A DNA stretch of 35,139 bases from DATFRX01 sp035630615. Its GTDB lineage: Bacteria > Actinomycetota > Actinomycetes > Propionibacteriales > Nocardioidaceae. The DNA lies in NCBI GenBank assembly GCA_035630615.1, contig DASQKI010000096.1, positions 1 to 35,139 on the forward strand. Reading direction: 5' to 3'. Positions 1-8,748 of this stretch are shown piece by piece (the stretch's first letter is position 1; each line of letters starts with the position of its first letter). The notes beneath the pieces are model-generated. The model searched no databases and had not been told where the DNA came from. It saw only the letters and a list, made by a program, of their open reading frames with translations. The position numbers and the translations under genes are program-made.

Positions 1-394
1 CGACGCGACCGAGGCGGTCGACGGGGACGCTCTCGACGCTCGCGTCGGACCAGCGTGCGGCATGGAGCACAGCGGAGTGCTCGACCGCGGAATGGACGAT
101 GGACGAGCGACCCCGGAGTAGGCCCAGCAGCCCGCGGTGCACGGCATCGGTGCCGGACGCGGTGAAGGTGACCTCGTCGGGCCGCACGCCGAGGCACTCG
201 GCGACGACGGCCCGGGCGTTGTCGAGCAGCAGCCGCGCCGACCGGGCGGGGCCGTGGAGGCGCCGGGGATCGGCGTACCCCTGGGCGAGCGCGGCCTGGA
301 ACGCGTCCCGCGCGGCCGGGTGCAGCGCCTCGGAGGACGCCGAGTCGAGGTACGCGGGAGCGGGGCCGGCCGGGCCCTCCTCGCCGTTCGTCAC
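1..394 (-). CDS. Cysteine desulfurase (NifS/IscS family), N-terminal part, cut by window edge
   Basis: About 131 codons are open from a GTG at 394-392 down to position 1, and the rest lies outside the window. The translation starts VTNGEEGPAGPAPAYLDSAS and contains the class V aminotransferase signatures YLDSAS near the start, TFTASGTDAVHRG, and VEHSAVLHA. In this PLP family the last motif carries the histidine next to the cofactor. Family members take sulfur from L-cysteine for Fe-S cluster and thio-cofactor synthesis. The catalytic lysine and cysteine would be in the missing part, so IscS, SufS and NifS subtypes cannot be told apart. It diverges from ctaC. No Shine-Dalgarno sequence precedes the GTG, but a TATGTT -10-like box lies 6 nt upstream, which suggests a leaderless transcript. 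Confidence 0.85.
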   Translation of the reverse strand, partial: MTNGEEGPAGPAPAYLDSASSEALHPAARDAFQAALAQGYADPRRLHGPARSARLLLDNARAVVAECLGVRPDEVTFTASGTDAVHRGLLGLLRGRSSIVHSAVEHSAVLHAARWSDASVESVPVDRLGRV

Positions 395-400
395 ACCCGG

Positions 401-406
401 AACATA
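401..406 (-). promoter_or_regulatory. Candidate -10 box of a leaderless promoter for the cysteine desulfurase
   Basis: On the minus strand TATGTT is followed by six bases and then the GTG start. The TANNNT box plus 6-8 nt plus RTG layout is typical of leaderless actinobacterial genes. No clear -35 box is visible. Confidence 0.4.
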
Positions 407-492
407 TGCCACATCGCGACCCGCTTCGAGAGACCCTTCGACACAGGGGCCGCCCGGGGTGCCCCGCCCCTTCATCTGCGGTGTGATTCCGA

Positions 493-498
493 TAGTGT
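493..498 (+). promoter_or_regulatory. Candidate -10 box for the ctaCDF operon
   Basis: TAGTGT sits 37 nt before the chosen ctaC start. It would give a leader of about 30 nt containing the AGAGAGG ribosome binding site. No good -35 box is seen 17 nt upstream, so this is weak. Confidence 0.3.
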
Positions 499-535
499 TC
501 GAACAGTCGTGATCGCCGAAGAGAGAGGCTCGTTC

Positions 536-1405
536 GTGGGTCCGCATATCCACCAGCGTGCGACCGGGTTCCTGCGGCGCGCGGCCCTCCTGGCCGCTCT
601 CGGATCCCTTGTCCTGTTGGCCGGCTGCTCGGCCGACGAGTGGCGGAACGGCGCCATGCCCGACCCGGCCACCGAACAGGCCGATCACATCTTCTTCCTG
701 TGGCGCTACGCCTGGATCGCGGCGCTGATCACCGGCGTCATCGTCTGGGGCCTGATCTTCTGGGTGATCTTCCGCTACCGCCGCCGGCACGCCGACGAGA
801 TCCCGATCCAGACCCGCTACAACCTGCCACTCGAGATCTTCTACACGATCGCGCCGATCATCATGGTGGTCGTGTTCTTCAACGCGACCGTCAAGGCGCA
901 GAACGCCGTCCTGGAGGACACCCGGGAAGACCACGTGGTCAACGTCGTGGGCCAGCAGTGGTCGTGGACGTTCAACTACACGAACGAAGAGGCCACCGGC
1001 GGCGAGGGCACCAACGTCTACGAGTCCGGCACCGCCAGCGACATCCCGACGCTCGTGCTGCCTGTCGACCAGACGACCCAGTTCAACCTCTACTCGCCCG
1101 ACGTGATCCACTCCTTCGGCGTCCCGGCGTTCCTGATGCGGATGGACGTCATCCCCGGCCGGATCAACCACTTCGAGGTCACGCCCGACACCGAGGGCAC
1201 GTTCAAGGGCAAGTGCTACGAGCTCTGCGGCGCCTACCACTCCCGCATGCTGTTCAACGTCGAGGTGGTCAGCCTCGACGAGTTCGAACAGTACCTGCGT
1301 GACCTGCAGGAGGCCGGCCACGAGTCCGAGGAGCCGGTGACGGGCGGCAGCCAGGCCTATACGCCGGAAGGGCTCGGCGAGCACAGCGAGGAGGGCGCGG
1401 AATGA
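536..1405 (+). CDS. ctaC: Cytochrome c oxidase subunit II (aa3 type), lipoprotein form
   Basis: 289 aa. It accepts electrons from cytochrome c at the CuA centre and passes them to subunit I of the aa3 oxidase in the cell membrane. A lipobox LAGC ends at C31 after a hydrophobic leader, and two membrane segments follow (about 58-80 and 101-116). The periplasmic cupredoxin domain has the complete CuA set: H192, C227, E229, C231, H235 and M238 (KCYELCGAYHSRM). I chose the GTG at 536 because AGAGAGG lies about 8 nt upstream and it gives a normal leader. An in-frame GTG at 509 would add 9 residues. A longer upstream reading frame exists but overlaps the divergent cysteine desulfurase. The stop overlaps the ctaD start as ATGA, so the two are translationally coupled. 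Confidence 0.95.
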   Translation: MGPHIHQRATGFLRRAALLAALGSLVLLAGCSADEWRNGAMPDPATEQADHIFFLWRYAWIAALITGVIVWGLIFWVIFRYRRRHADEIPIQTRYNLPLEIFYTIAPIIMVVVFFNATVKAQNAVLEDTREDHVVNVVGQQWSWTFNYTNEEATGGEGTNVYESGTASDIPTLVLPVDQTTQFNLYSPDVIHSFGVPAFLMRMDVIPGRINHFEVTPDTEGTFKGKCYELCGAYHSRMLFNVEVVSLDEFEQYLRDLQEAGHESEEPVTGGSQAYTPEGLGEHSEEGAE

Positions 1406-3108
1406 CCGCGACAGCAGCGCACCCGACGACCACGACCGGCCGCAAGCCGCTGGGCCAGCAGGTGGTCCGGATCCTCACCACCACCGACCACAAGCTGATC
1501 GGCAAGCTCTACCTCTGCACGTCGTTCGCGTGGTTCATGGTCGGCGGGCTGATGGCGATGCTGATCCGCTCCGAGCTGGCCTACCCGGGACAGCAGGTCG
1601 TGAACGAGGAGCTGTACAACCAGCTCTTCACGATGCACGGCACGATCATGCTGCTGCTGTTCGCGACCCCGCTGTTCTTCGGCTTCGGCAACGTTGTGAT
1701 GCCGCTCCAGATCGGCTCGCCCGACGTCGCCTTCCCACGCCTGAACATGCTCAGCTACTGGCTGTTCCTGTTCGGCGGCCTGATCGCCGCGTCCGGCTTC
1801 CTCACCCCGATGGGCGCCGCCGACTTCGGCTGGTTCGCCTACACGCCGCTCTCGGACGCCGTACGGTCCCCGGGCGTCGGCGGCGACCTCTGGGTGATGG
1901 GCCTGTGGATGGCCGGTCTCGGCACCATCCTGGGTGCCGTCAACTTCATCACCACGATCATCTGCATGCGCGCGCCCGGCATGACCATGTTCCGGATGCC
2001 GATCTTCGTCTGGAACACCCTGGTCACCAGCCTGCTGGTGCTCATCGCGTTCCCGGTGCTGGCCGGCGCGCTGCTCTCGCTCGAGGCCGACCGGCTGCTC
2101 GGTGCCCACGTCTTCGACGCGGCTCACGGCGGCGCCATCTTGTGGCAGCACCTGTTCTGGTTCTTCGGGCATCCCGAGGTCTACATCATCGCGCTGCCGT
2201 TCTTCGGCATCATCACCGAGATCCTGCCGGTTTTCAGCCGCAAGCCGGTCTTCGGCTACATCGGACTCGTCGGAGCGACCCTCACCATCGCTGTGCTCTC
2301 GATGGCGGTGTGGGCGCACCACATGTTTGTCACCGGCGTGGTCAACCTGTCGTTCTTCTCGTTCATGACGTTCTTGATCGCGGTACCGACCGGGGTCAAG
2401 TTCTTCAACTGGATAGGCACGATGTGGGGCGGGTCCTTACGCTTCGACACCCCCATGCTCTGGGCTGTCGGGTTCCTGACGACGTTCCTGTTCGGCGGCC
2501 TGACGGGCGTCATTCTGGCCTCCCCGTCGTTGGACTTCTCGATCTCCGACTCCTACTTCGTGGTGGCGCACTTCCACTATGTGGTGTTCGGCACCGTGGT
2601 CTTCGCGATGTTCGGCGGCTTCTATTTCTGGTGGCCGAAGTTCACCGGACGGATGCTGGACGAGCGACTGGGCAAGATCCACTTCTGGATGCTTTTCATC
2701 GGCTTCCACACCACTTTCCTCGTGCAGCACTGGCTCGGTGTGGAGGGCATGCCGCGGCGCTACGCGGACTACCCGGCTGACGCCGGGTTCACGACGCTCA
2801 ACCAGGTGTCGTCGGTCGGCGCGTTCCTACTCGGCGCGTCGACCCTGCCGTTTTTGTATAACGTCTGGAAGACGCGGCGGGCGCCGAAGGTGGAGTCCGA
2901 CGACCCGTGGGGTTGGGGCCGCGGCCTCGAGTGGGCGACCAGCTGCCCGCCGCCTCGACACAACTTCGTGTCCCTGCCGAGGATCCGTTCGATCAGCCCC
3001 GCGTTCGACCTGCACCATCCGGAGATCTCCGCGGTGGCGACGGTCAACGGGGCAGACCGCAAGTCCGAGCCTGTCGAAGGCTCCGATGACAGCGTGGAGC
3101 GCCGGTGA
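1402..3108 (+). CDS. ctaD: Cytochrome c oxidase subunit I
   Basis: 568 aa, the catalytic heme-copper subunit with about 12 membrane helices. Visible ligands are H79 (heme a, FTMHGTIM), H257 and Y261 of the His-Tyr cross-link motif GHPEVY, H306/H307 (CuB), and H390/H392 (heme a3 and heme a, VAHFHYVVFG). It reduces O2 to water and pumps protons. The ATG overlaps the ctaC stop by 4 nt and the TGA overlaps the ctaF GTG, so ctaCDF is one coupled operon. The last 30 or so residues are hydrophilic and poorly typical, and the DNA there carries a short palindrome that resembles a widespread REP-like repeat (3067-3083), translated in frame as SEPVEGS. Confidence 0.97.
   Translation: MTATAAHPTTTTGRKPLGQQVVRILTTTDHKLIGKLYLCTSFAWFMVGGLMAMLIRSELAYPGQQVVNEELYNQLFTMHGTIMLLLFATPLFFGFGNVVMPLQIGSPDVAFPRLNMLSYWLFLFGGLIAASGFLTPMGAADFGWFAYTPLSDAVRSPGVGGDLWVMGLWMAGLGTILGAVNFITTIICMRAPGMTMFRMPIFVWNTLVTSLLVLIAFPVLAGALLSLEADRLLGAHVFDAAHGGAILWQHLFWFFGHPEVYIIALPFFGIITEILPVFSRKPVFGYIGLVGATLTIAVLSMAVWAHHMFVTGVVNLSFFSFMTFLIAVPTGVKFFNWIGTMWGGSLRFDTPMLWAVGFLTTFLFGGLTGVILASPSLDFSISDSYFVVAHFHYVVFGTVVFAMFGGFYFWWPKFTGRMLDERLGKIHFWMLFIGFHTTFLVQHWLGVEGMPRRYADYPADAGFTTLNQVSSVGAFLLGASTLPFLYNVWKTRRAPKVESDDPWGWGRGLEWATSCPPPRHNFVSLPRIRSISPAFDLHHPEISAVATVNGADRKSEPVEGSDDSVERR
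3067..3083. repeat. Short REP-like palindrome inside the 3' end of ctaD
   Basis: GAGCCT and AGGCTC form a perfect 6-bp inverted repeat around the loop GTCGA. The sequence resembles the CCTTCGACAGGCTC motif found in many bacterial extragenic palindromes (recalled). Here it is inside coding sequence and in frame. One copy was seen; no full search was possible. Confidence 0.45.
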
Positions 3109-3500
3109 AGATCGAAACCTTCGTCATCGCGGGCTGCTGCCTCTTCTTCGCGGTCGTCACGCCGATCTACTGGTACATCTCGGAAGACCCGACCGGTACC
3201 GCCGCCCTCATCATGACGACGCTCTTGGCCGGCCTGTTGGCGTTCTTCCTCGGCGTGGTGGCCAAGCAGATCCCCGATCGGCCCGAAGACCGCAAGGACG
3301 CCGAGATCGCCGACGGCGCGGGGGAGCTCGGATTCTTTCCACCGTTCAGCTGGTGGCCCCTGTTTTGCGGCATGGCGCTCGCGGTGTGCGTCCTCGGCAT
3401 CGTCTTCGGCTGGTGGCTGTTCATCATCGGCGTCGGCGTTGGTGCGATAACTTTGTCTGGGTTTGTCTTCGAGTACTACCGTGGGTACCACGCTCATTAA
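3105..3500 (+). CDS. ctaF: Cytochrome c oxidase subunit IV (actinobacterial type)
   Basis: 131 aa, starting at a GTG that overlaps the ctaD stop (GTGA). It is a small membrane protein with four predicted helices: about residues 4-26, 32-57, then two close together between 85 and 122. The size, the position directly after ctaD and the C-terminal FEYYRG match the actinobacterial CtaF family, which stabilises the aa3 oxidase within the bcc-aa3 supercomplex. It contains no cofactor ligands. Confidence 0.92.
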   Translation: MKIETFVIAGCCLFFAVVTPIYWYISEDPTGTAALIMTTLLAGLLAFFLGVVAKQIPDRPEDRKDAEIADGAGELGFFPPFSWWPLFCGMALAVCVLGIVFGWWLFIIGVGVGAITLSGFVFEYYRGYHAH

Positions 3501-3575
3501 CCGATCGGAGCGCCAGTTTGTGACAGGCCTGTGATCACCGTCATGGTTGGGGTACCGAGATTCCTTGAGTGGCCT

Positions 3576-3584
3576 TGCTACGCT
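3576..3584 (+). promoter_or_regulatory. Candidate extended -10 promoter for the L,D-transpeptidase
   Basis: TGCTACGCT fits the extended -10 pattern TGNTANNNT. It would start transcription about 26 nt before the ATG at 3617, leaving room for the strong GGGAGGAAG ribosome binding site. No -35 match is evident. Confidence 0.35.
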
Positions 3585-3616
3585 GGGCGGCTGGTAAGGG
3601 TCCTTTGGGAGGAAGA

Positions 3617-4894
3617 ATGGACATTCGGGGGCAAGTGCTGGCTCGGGCCAGCGGGCTAGGGCCCCGCAAAGCGGGGCTTATCGCAATTGCGCTCGCGGCA
3701 GTCGTCGCGTTCGGCGCATTTGTGGCGTGCTCGGGGTCGAGCGACGCAGCCGACGACACGTCATCGTCGAGCCACGACGACTCGTCCGGCGGGTTGTTCT
3801 CCTTGTTAGAGGAGAGCTCCAATGTGACCCTCACATCCAACGTCAAGTCGGGCAAGCGTGACGTGGCGGTCGACACTAAGGTCTCCGTCGCCGCAGATGA
3901 CGGCACCATCGACCAGGTCCTCCTCTACTCGGGCCACGACAAGAACAACGCCATCGCCGGGTCGGTCAACGACGACGGCACGACGTGGACCGCCGACGAC
4001 CTCCTCGAGCCCGGTGAGCGCTACCGCATGGTGATGCGGGCCGAAAACAGCGACGGTGAGGCGACGACCGAGCGTTCGCATTTCCGGACCGAGTACCTCG
4101 ACGTCGCCACCGAGCTGACCTACCTCCAATACATCCAGCCCTACGACAATGCCACCGTCGGGGTTGGGATGCCGGTCATCCTCCAGTTCGACGTCCCGGT
4201 GACCGACAAGGCCAGCATCCAGCGCAGCCTTCACGTGACCTCGACGCCCCAGGTCCAGGGCACCTGGCACTGGTACAGCGACACCGAGGTGCATTTCCGG
4301 CCGAAGCACTATTGGCCGGCCGGCACCAAGGTCCACGTCGACGCCGACATCAACAGCGTTTCCGCGGGCGGTGGCGTTTACGGCCAGAAGAGTGAGTCGT
4401 TCGACTTCACGATCGGGCGCAAGGTGATCAGCAAGATCAACCTGAAGTCCCACAAGATGCAGGTCTTCATCAACGACAAGCTGGCCAAGACGATCCCGGT
4501 CACCGGCGGCATGCCAGGCTACGAGACCCGCAGCGGCACCAAGGTCATCATGGAGAAGTACCGCACCAAGGACATGGACGCGGCGACGACCGGTGTCAGC
4601 GAAAACGACCCTGAGTACTACAACATCTCCGACGTGCCCAACGCGTTGCGCGTGACCTGGAGCGGTGAGTTCCTGCACGGTGCGCCGTGGTCGGAGGCTG
4701 ATCAGGGATACGCCAACGTGAGCCACGGCTGCGTCGGCATGAGCGTCGAAAACAGCGGATGGATGTACAACAACCTCGAGATCGGTGACGTCGTCAAGGT
4801 CACCGGCTCCAATCGGTCACTCGAGCCAGCCAATGGCTGGACCGATTGGGACGTCTCCTGGGGCCAATACCTCAAGGGCTCCGCGCTCAGCTAG
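3617..4894 (+). CDS. L,D-transpeptidase lipoprotein with Ig-like domains (YkuD family)
   Basis: 425 aa. These enzymes make 3-3 cross-links in peptidoglycan and may also anchor proteins. The ATG at 3617 has GGAGGAAG just upstream; an earlier in-frame start at 3569 lacks such a site. A hydrophobic leader ends in a lipobox-like FVAC (cysteine near residue 38), followed by a Ser/Asp-rich linker. Residues of about 60-260 look like the two Ig-like domains of actinobacterial Ldt proteins. The C-terminal catalytic domain has H354-G355 and the signature S369-H370-G371-C372-V-G, with C372 the acyl-accepting nucleophile. The gene lies between ctaF and the convergent qcrB. It is not an obvious respiratory gene, but cell-wall genes often neighbour this block. 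Confidence 0.93.
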   Translation: MDIRGQVLARASGLGPRKAGLIAIALAAVVAFGAFVACSGSSDAADDTSSSSHDDSSGGLFSLLEESSNVTLTSNVKSGKRDVAVDTKVSVAADDGTIDQVLLYSGHDKNNAIAGSVNDDGTTWTADDLLEPGERYRMVMRAENSDGEATTERSHFRTEYLDVATELTYLQYIQPYDNATVGVGMPVILQFDVPVTDKASIQRSLHVTSTPQVQGTWHWYSDTEVHFRPKHYWPAGTKVHVDADINSVSAGGGVYGQKSESFDFTIGRKVISKINLKSHKMQVFINDKLAKTIPVTGGMPGYETRSGTKVIMEKYRTKDMDAATTGVSENDPEYYNISDVPNALRVTWSGEFLHGAPWSEADQGYANVSHGCVGMSVENSGWMYNNLEIGDVVKVTGSNRSLEPANGWTDWDVSWGQYLKGSALS

Positions 4895-4933
4895 GCCCAC
4901 GCCGATCCGCCACTCCTAGCCGCACCAGAGGTC

Positions 4934-4966
4934 GCTGGTCGAGTCATAGCGCATGCCTTGACCAGC
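4934..4966. terminator. Possible stem-loop between convergent ldt and qcrB
   Basis: GCTGGTC (4934-4940) and GACCAGC (4960-4966) form a perfect 7-bp inverted repeat with a 19-nt loop. It lies between two genes that converge, so it could end transcription from both sides. There is no U-tract. Confidence 0.35.
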
Positions 4967-5027
4967 CGATCGCCCTGCCATGGGTGACAACACTTGGTCG
5001 TGCGACGAGTGACCTAGGGTCGGGCGG

Positions 5028-6746
5028 CTAGTCGTGCCGCTTTGGGACGCCGGTCTCGGTGGCGCCGAGGAAGCCGTCCTCCTCGGCGGCTTCGAGTTCG
5101 GCGTGCTCGCCGTCGCCGTGGTGACGCGCCTCCGCCAGCTCCTCCGAGGTCGGCTTGTTGACCGCGTCGCCGAAGTAGAACGCCGACGCCTTGGCCCGCA
5201 GCTTCGCCGGGATCCGAGTCGGAGCCCGCACGCCGTTGTCGTCGGTTTCTGGCGGCAACTCGGCCGGTGCCACCCGGGAGTGCTCGGTGAGCCGGTAGGC
5301 CTCCGCCTGGCCGATGGGTGTGTGCCGCTCGGTGTATTGGCCGTCGGGGGATCGGACGATGATCCCGGTCTCGTAGCCGTGCAGGACGAGCTCGCGGTCC
5401 TTACGCTGCAAGGCGAGGCAGATCCGCTTGGTCACGATGAACGCGATGACCGGTCCGATGAAGACCGCGAACCGCATGAACCACGTGATGTGGTAGATGC
5501 TGGTGTGGAACCACACGGCGAGGATGTCGTTGCCGCCGGCAGCCCAGAGCAGCCCATAGAACGCGATGCCCGCGACGCCGAACGCGGTGCGGATCGGGGC
5601 ATTGCGCGGCCGATCCAGCAGATGATGCTCGCGATCGTCGCCGTTGACCCAGCGTTCGACGAACGGGTAGAGCCCGAGCAGCGTGAACAGGATGCCGAGC
5701 AACAGCACGCCGGGCACGAAGACGTTCCAACTGAAGGTCCAGCCGAAGATCGTCGACTCCCAGTTGGGCATGATACGCAAGCCGCCCTCGAGCCAGCCCA
5801 TGTACCAGTCGGGCTGGGAGCCGGCCGTGACTTCTGAGGGGTTGTACGGACCGTAGTTCCAGATCGCGTTGATCTGGAAGATCGCCGACATCAGGGTCGA
5901 GACGCCGAAGACGATGAAGAAGAACCCGCCCGCCTTGGCGGCGTAGATCGGCAGCGCCGGCGGACCGATCACGTTTTTCTCGGTCTTGCCGGGCCCGGGG
6001 AACTGCGTGTGCTTGTGGTAGACGACGAGGATCAGGTGCACGGTTATGAGCCCGAGAAGGATCCCGGGGATCAACAAGACGTGCACGATGAAGAGCCGCG
6101 CGATGAGGGCGTCGCCGGGGAACTCACCGCCGAACACGAAGTACGAGACGTACGTCCCGACGATTGGGATCGAGCGCATCAACCCTTCGGCGATTCGCAG
6201 GCCGGTGCCGGAGAGCAGGTCGTCGGGCAAGGAGTAGCCGGCGAACCCTTCGACGATCGCGAGCATGAAGATGCCGAGGCCGATGAGCCAGTTGATCTCA
6301 CGCGGCTTGCGGTAGGCGCCGGTGAAGAACATCCGCAGCATGTGGATCGTGATGGCGGCGATGAACAGCATGGCCGACCAGTGGTGCATCTGGCGCATCA
6401 GCAGGCCGCCCCGGACCTCGAACGAGAGATCCATGGTCGACGCGAACGCCTCGGACATCTCCAGTCCACGCAGAGGCGCGTACGACCCGTCGTACACGAC
6501 CTCGCCCTGGCTCGGAATGAACCAGAAGGTCAGGAACGTGCCGGACAGCAGCAGCACGATGAAGCTGAACAGCGCGATCTCACCGAGCAGGAAGGACCAG
6601 TGGTCGGGGAAGACCTTGCGGCCGAAGGTCTTGACCAGCGTTGCCAGGCCGACCCGCTCGTCCAGCCACTTCACCGGGCCGGCGGCCGCCTTGCCGGTCT
6701 TGGTGTCCTGGATCGGCTTCGCGTCGGTCGTCGAGTCGTTGCTCAT
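5028..6746 (-). CDS. qcrB: Cytochrome bc1 (bcc) complex cytochrome b subunit
   Basis: 572 aa. It is the menaquinol-oxidising membrane subunit holding hemes bL and bH. The heme ligands are visible as two histidine pairs, H121/H135 (in MHHWSAM and TIHMLRMF) and H222/H237 (in FIVHVLL and TVHLILVVYHKH). The Qo-site motif appears as PDWY (GSQPDWYMGW) rather than PEWY, as I recall for actinobacteria. About nine helices are followed by the long hydrophilic C-terminal tail typical of actinobacterial QcrB. I chose the ATG at 6746, seven bases after the qcrA stop, with a purine-rich GGAGTTGGGG site overlapping that stop. Last gene of ctaE-qcrCAB. Confidence 0.96.
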   Translation of the reverse strand: MSNDSTTDAKPIQDTKTGKAAAGPVKWLDERVGLATLVKTFGRKVFPDHWSFLLGEIALFSFIVLLLSGTFLTFWFIPSQGEVVYDGSYAPLRGLEMSEAFASTMDLSFEVRGGLLMRQMHHWSAMLFIAAITIHMLRMFFTGAYRKPREINWLIGLGIFMLAIVEGFAGYSLPDDLLSGTGLRIAEGLMRSIPIVGTYVSYFVFGGEFPGDALIARLFIVHVLLIPGILLGLITVHLILVVYHKHTQFPGPGKTEKNVIGPPALPIYAAKAGGFFFIVFGVSTLMSAIFQINAIWNYGPYNPSEVTAGSQPDWYMGWLEGGLRIMPNWESTIFGWTFSWNVFVPGVLLLGILFTLLGLYPFVERWVNGDDREHHLLDRPRNAPIRTAFGVAGIAFYGLLWAAGGNDILAVWFHTSIYHITWFMRFAVFIGPVIAFIVTKRICLALQRKDRELVLHGYETGIIVRSPDGQYTERHTPIGQAEAYRLTEHSRVAPAELPPETDDNGVRAPTRIPAKLRAKASAFYFGDAVNKPTSEELAEARHHGDGEHAELEAAEEDGFLGATETGVPKRHD

Positions 6747-6753
6747 CGGTGTT

Positions 6754-7833
6754 TCACCCCAACTCCGGGAAGCTCGGACCCACTTGGTCCTCAAAGTCGC
6801 CCATTGCGATCAGGTATCCCTCGTCGTCGACGCCCAGCTGCAGCTGGGGCAGGGGCCGATGCGCCGGGCCGAACGTAACCTTGCCGCCGTCGGCGAGATC
6901 GAACGTCGACTGGTGACAGGGGCACAGCACGTTGTGGGTCTGCTGCTCCCACAGGCTGATCGGGCAGCCCACGTGGGTGCAGATCTTGGAAAAGCACAGG
7001 ATGCCGTCGACGCCCCAGTCTTCGCGTCCCTTCGGCGGCGTGACCTCGTCGGGACGCATCCGGACGAGAATGACCGCGGCCTTGGCCTTGGCGTTGAGCT
7101 GGTCGATGCCCTCGATCACGTGGTTTTCCTCGTCGACGGCTTCGTCGCCGGTCGACACCAGCACGGATGGCTCGCCGTTGACCAGCTGGCCGAGCTCGAT
7201 GTCTTCCGGGCGGATCGGCGTGCCCGCGACGTCGTTGACGACCCGCATGCCCTTGGTCCACACGGTCGTACGCAGCGACTCGTCGGTCGGCAGGGGACCC
7301 AGGTCGCGGAGCACGACGATCGCGGGCAGCCCGAGGACGCCCAGGGCGCCGAGCATGCTGTTGCGGATCATCGTGCGGCGGCCCAGACCCGACTCGGCGG
7401 CGCCAGCGGTGACGATCTCGAGCGCCTCGGCGCGGTTTTCCTCGGACGAGGCGACGGCGTGTCGCGCTTCGATGATGTCGTCGTCGATCATCAGCCGCTT
7501 GGCCCACTGAACGGCGCCCATGCCGATCAGGAGGAGAGAGCCACCGAGGGTCATGCCGAGCGTGAAGTTGAGGGCGTTGAACCCCAGGATGGTCTTGTCC
7601 TCAGGCACGGCGAAGTAGGCGACGCAGAAGCCGAGACCCAGCAGCGTCGCCAGGCCGAACATGCCGGAGACCTGACGCTCGGCCCGGAGCTCCAGCGCCG
7701 GATCGAGGTCGGTCGGCCGTGGCCCGTGCTCGTGGAAGCCGGGGTCGGGCACCGGCTCCTGTTCCGGCTCCGGCTCGGCCTCATGCTCGTCGCGAGGCTC
7801 GAGCTCGTCGCCGGGGCGGTCCTCGTCACTCAC
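6754..7833 (-). CDS. qcrA: Cytochrome bc1 complex Rieske iron-sulfur subunit
   Basis: 359 aa. It carries the 2Fe-2S cluster that takes the first electron from menaquinol. The cluster ligands are C285 and H287 (CTHVGC) and C304 and H307 (CPCHQS), with C290 and C306 as the supporting disulfide. An acidic, Pro/Glu-rich N-terminal tail (1-45) precedes three hydrophobic segments (about 58-76, 82-106, 158-176), the three-helix architecture special to actinobacteria. The start is a GTG whose GTGAGTGA overlaps the last 8 nt of qcrC, with GGGTGGGGAG upstream. Confidence 0.96.
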   Translation of the reverse strand: MSDEDRPGDELEPRDEHEAEPEPEQEPVPDPGFHEHGPRPTDLDPALELRAERQVSGMFGLATLLGLGFCVAYFAVPEDKTILGFNALNFTLGMTLGGSLLLIGMGAVQWAKRLMIDDDIIEARHAVASSEENRAEALEIVTAGAAESGLGRRTMIRNSMLGALGVLGLPAIVVLRDLGPLPTDESLRTTVWTKGMRVVNDVAGTPIRPEDIELGQLVNGEPSVLVSTGDEAVDEENHVIEGIDQLNAKAKAAVILVRMRPDEVTPPKGREDWGVDGILCFSKICTHVGCPISLWEQQTHNVLCPCHQSTFDLADGGKVTFGPAHRPLPQLQLGVDDEGYLIAMGDFEDQVGPSFPELG

Positions 7834-8689
7834 GCTTGCTCCCCACCCTTACTCCGCTGGACGTGATCCAGATCGCGGCGCCGATCAATGCGGCCATCCC
7901 GACCACGAAAACCACGACGCCCTCGCCCACCGGGCCGAACCCGCCGAGGGAGAATCCGCCGTGATCGGGCTGCTCTTGCACGGACTTGATGTAGGCGATG
8001 ATCGAGCGCTTGTCCTCCGGAGTGATGACCGCGTCGGAAAAGACGGGCATCTGCTGCGGCCCGGTGAGCATCGCCTCGTAGATGTGCTTCGCCTCGACAC
8101 CGTCCAGGGAAGGCGCGAAGCGGCCGCTCGGCAGGGCGCCGCCGGCGCCGACCGAGTTGTGGCAGGCCGTGCAGTTGGTGCGGAAGAACTCGCCGCCTCG
8201 CGTGAGATCCTCCTGCGAGATACCGGAGATGTCGGTGTATTGCTCGGCCGGAATCGCCGGACCAGGCGCGAGCGAGGCGACGTAGGCGGCCAGTGCCTCG
8301 ATCTCTTCGTCGGTGTAGACGACCTTCTTCTGCGCGGCCTGCGGCCCGGGCTGTGCTAGGGGCATCCGGCCGGTGCCGACCTGGAAGTCGACGGCAGCGG
8401 CACCGACGCCGATCAGCGACGGGCCGTAGTTTTGCTCGTCGTTGCCCGCGAGCACTCCCTCGCCGTTGAGGCCGTGGCACGAGGAACAGCCGACCAGGAA
8501 GAGCTTGTGTCCCTTGTCGACGAGGTCGCTTTGAGAGTTGTCGGCCTCGGCGGAGTTGGGCGCGACCATGGCGTACGCACCGCCGACGGCTGTCAACGCG
8601 ACCAACACGACGGCCGCGCCGGCCAGGCGATGGCGCCGCCATGCCGACACGCGACGGAGTGTCCCGCGCCGGATGAGGGGGATGTGCAC
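7826..8689 (-). CDS. qcrC: Cytochrome bc1 complex diheme cytochrome c subunit
   Basis: 287 aa. It relays electrons from the Rieske centre to CuA without a soluble cytochrome c. Two heme-attachment motifs are present, CSSCH at 68-72 and CTACH at 173-177. A signal/anchor segment spans about 22-41, and a C-terminal membrane helix lies near 254-277. I chose the GTG at 8689 because GAGAGAGG sits about 8 nt upstream, the same kind of site as at ctaC. An in-frame GTG at 8650 would remove 13 residues. It starts 48 nt after the ctaE stop and overlaps qcrA by 8 nt. Confidence 0.95.
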   Translation of the reverse strand: MHIPLIRRGTLRRVSAWRRHRLAGAAVVLVALTAVGGAYAMVAPNSAEADNSQSDLVDKGHKLFLVGCSSCHGLNGEGVLAGNDEQNYGPSLIGVGAAAVDFQVGTGRMPLAQPGPQAAQKKVVYTDEEIEALAAYVASLAPGPAIPAEQYTDISGISQEDLTRGGEFFRTNCTACHNSVGAGGALPSGRFAPSLDGVEAKHIYEAMLTGPQQMPVFSDAVITPEDKRSIIAYIKSVQEQPDHGGFSLGGFGPVGEGVVVFVVGMAALIGAAIWITSSGVRVGSKRE

Positions 8690-8731
8690 GATGCGGCCTC
8701 TCTCGTTCGTCGTGCTCAGTCGAGTCGGTCG

Positions 8732-8748
8732 TACTACCTATTGTAGTA
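8732..8748. repeat. A/T-rich hairpin spanning the ctaE stop codon
   Basis: TACTAC (8732-8737) and GTAGTA (8743-8748) are a perfect 6-bp inverted repeat with a 5-nt loop that contains the ctaE stop. It is A/T-rich compared with the surrounding high-GC DNA. It lies between ctaE and qcrC and could modulate the ctaE/qcrC boundary. Confidence 0.4.

Noticed and set aside
1357..2322. A 321-codon minus-strand frame inside ctaD
   Set aside because: Composition is His/Glu/Arg-rich shadow sequence; ctaD on the plus strand has all heme and copper ligands.
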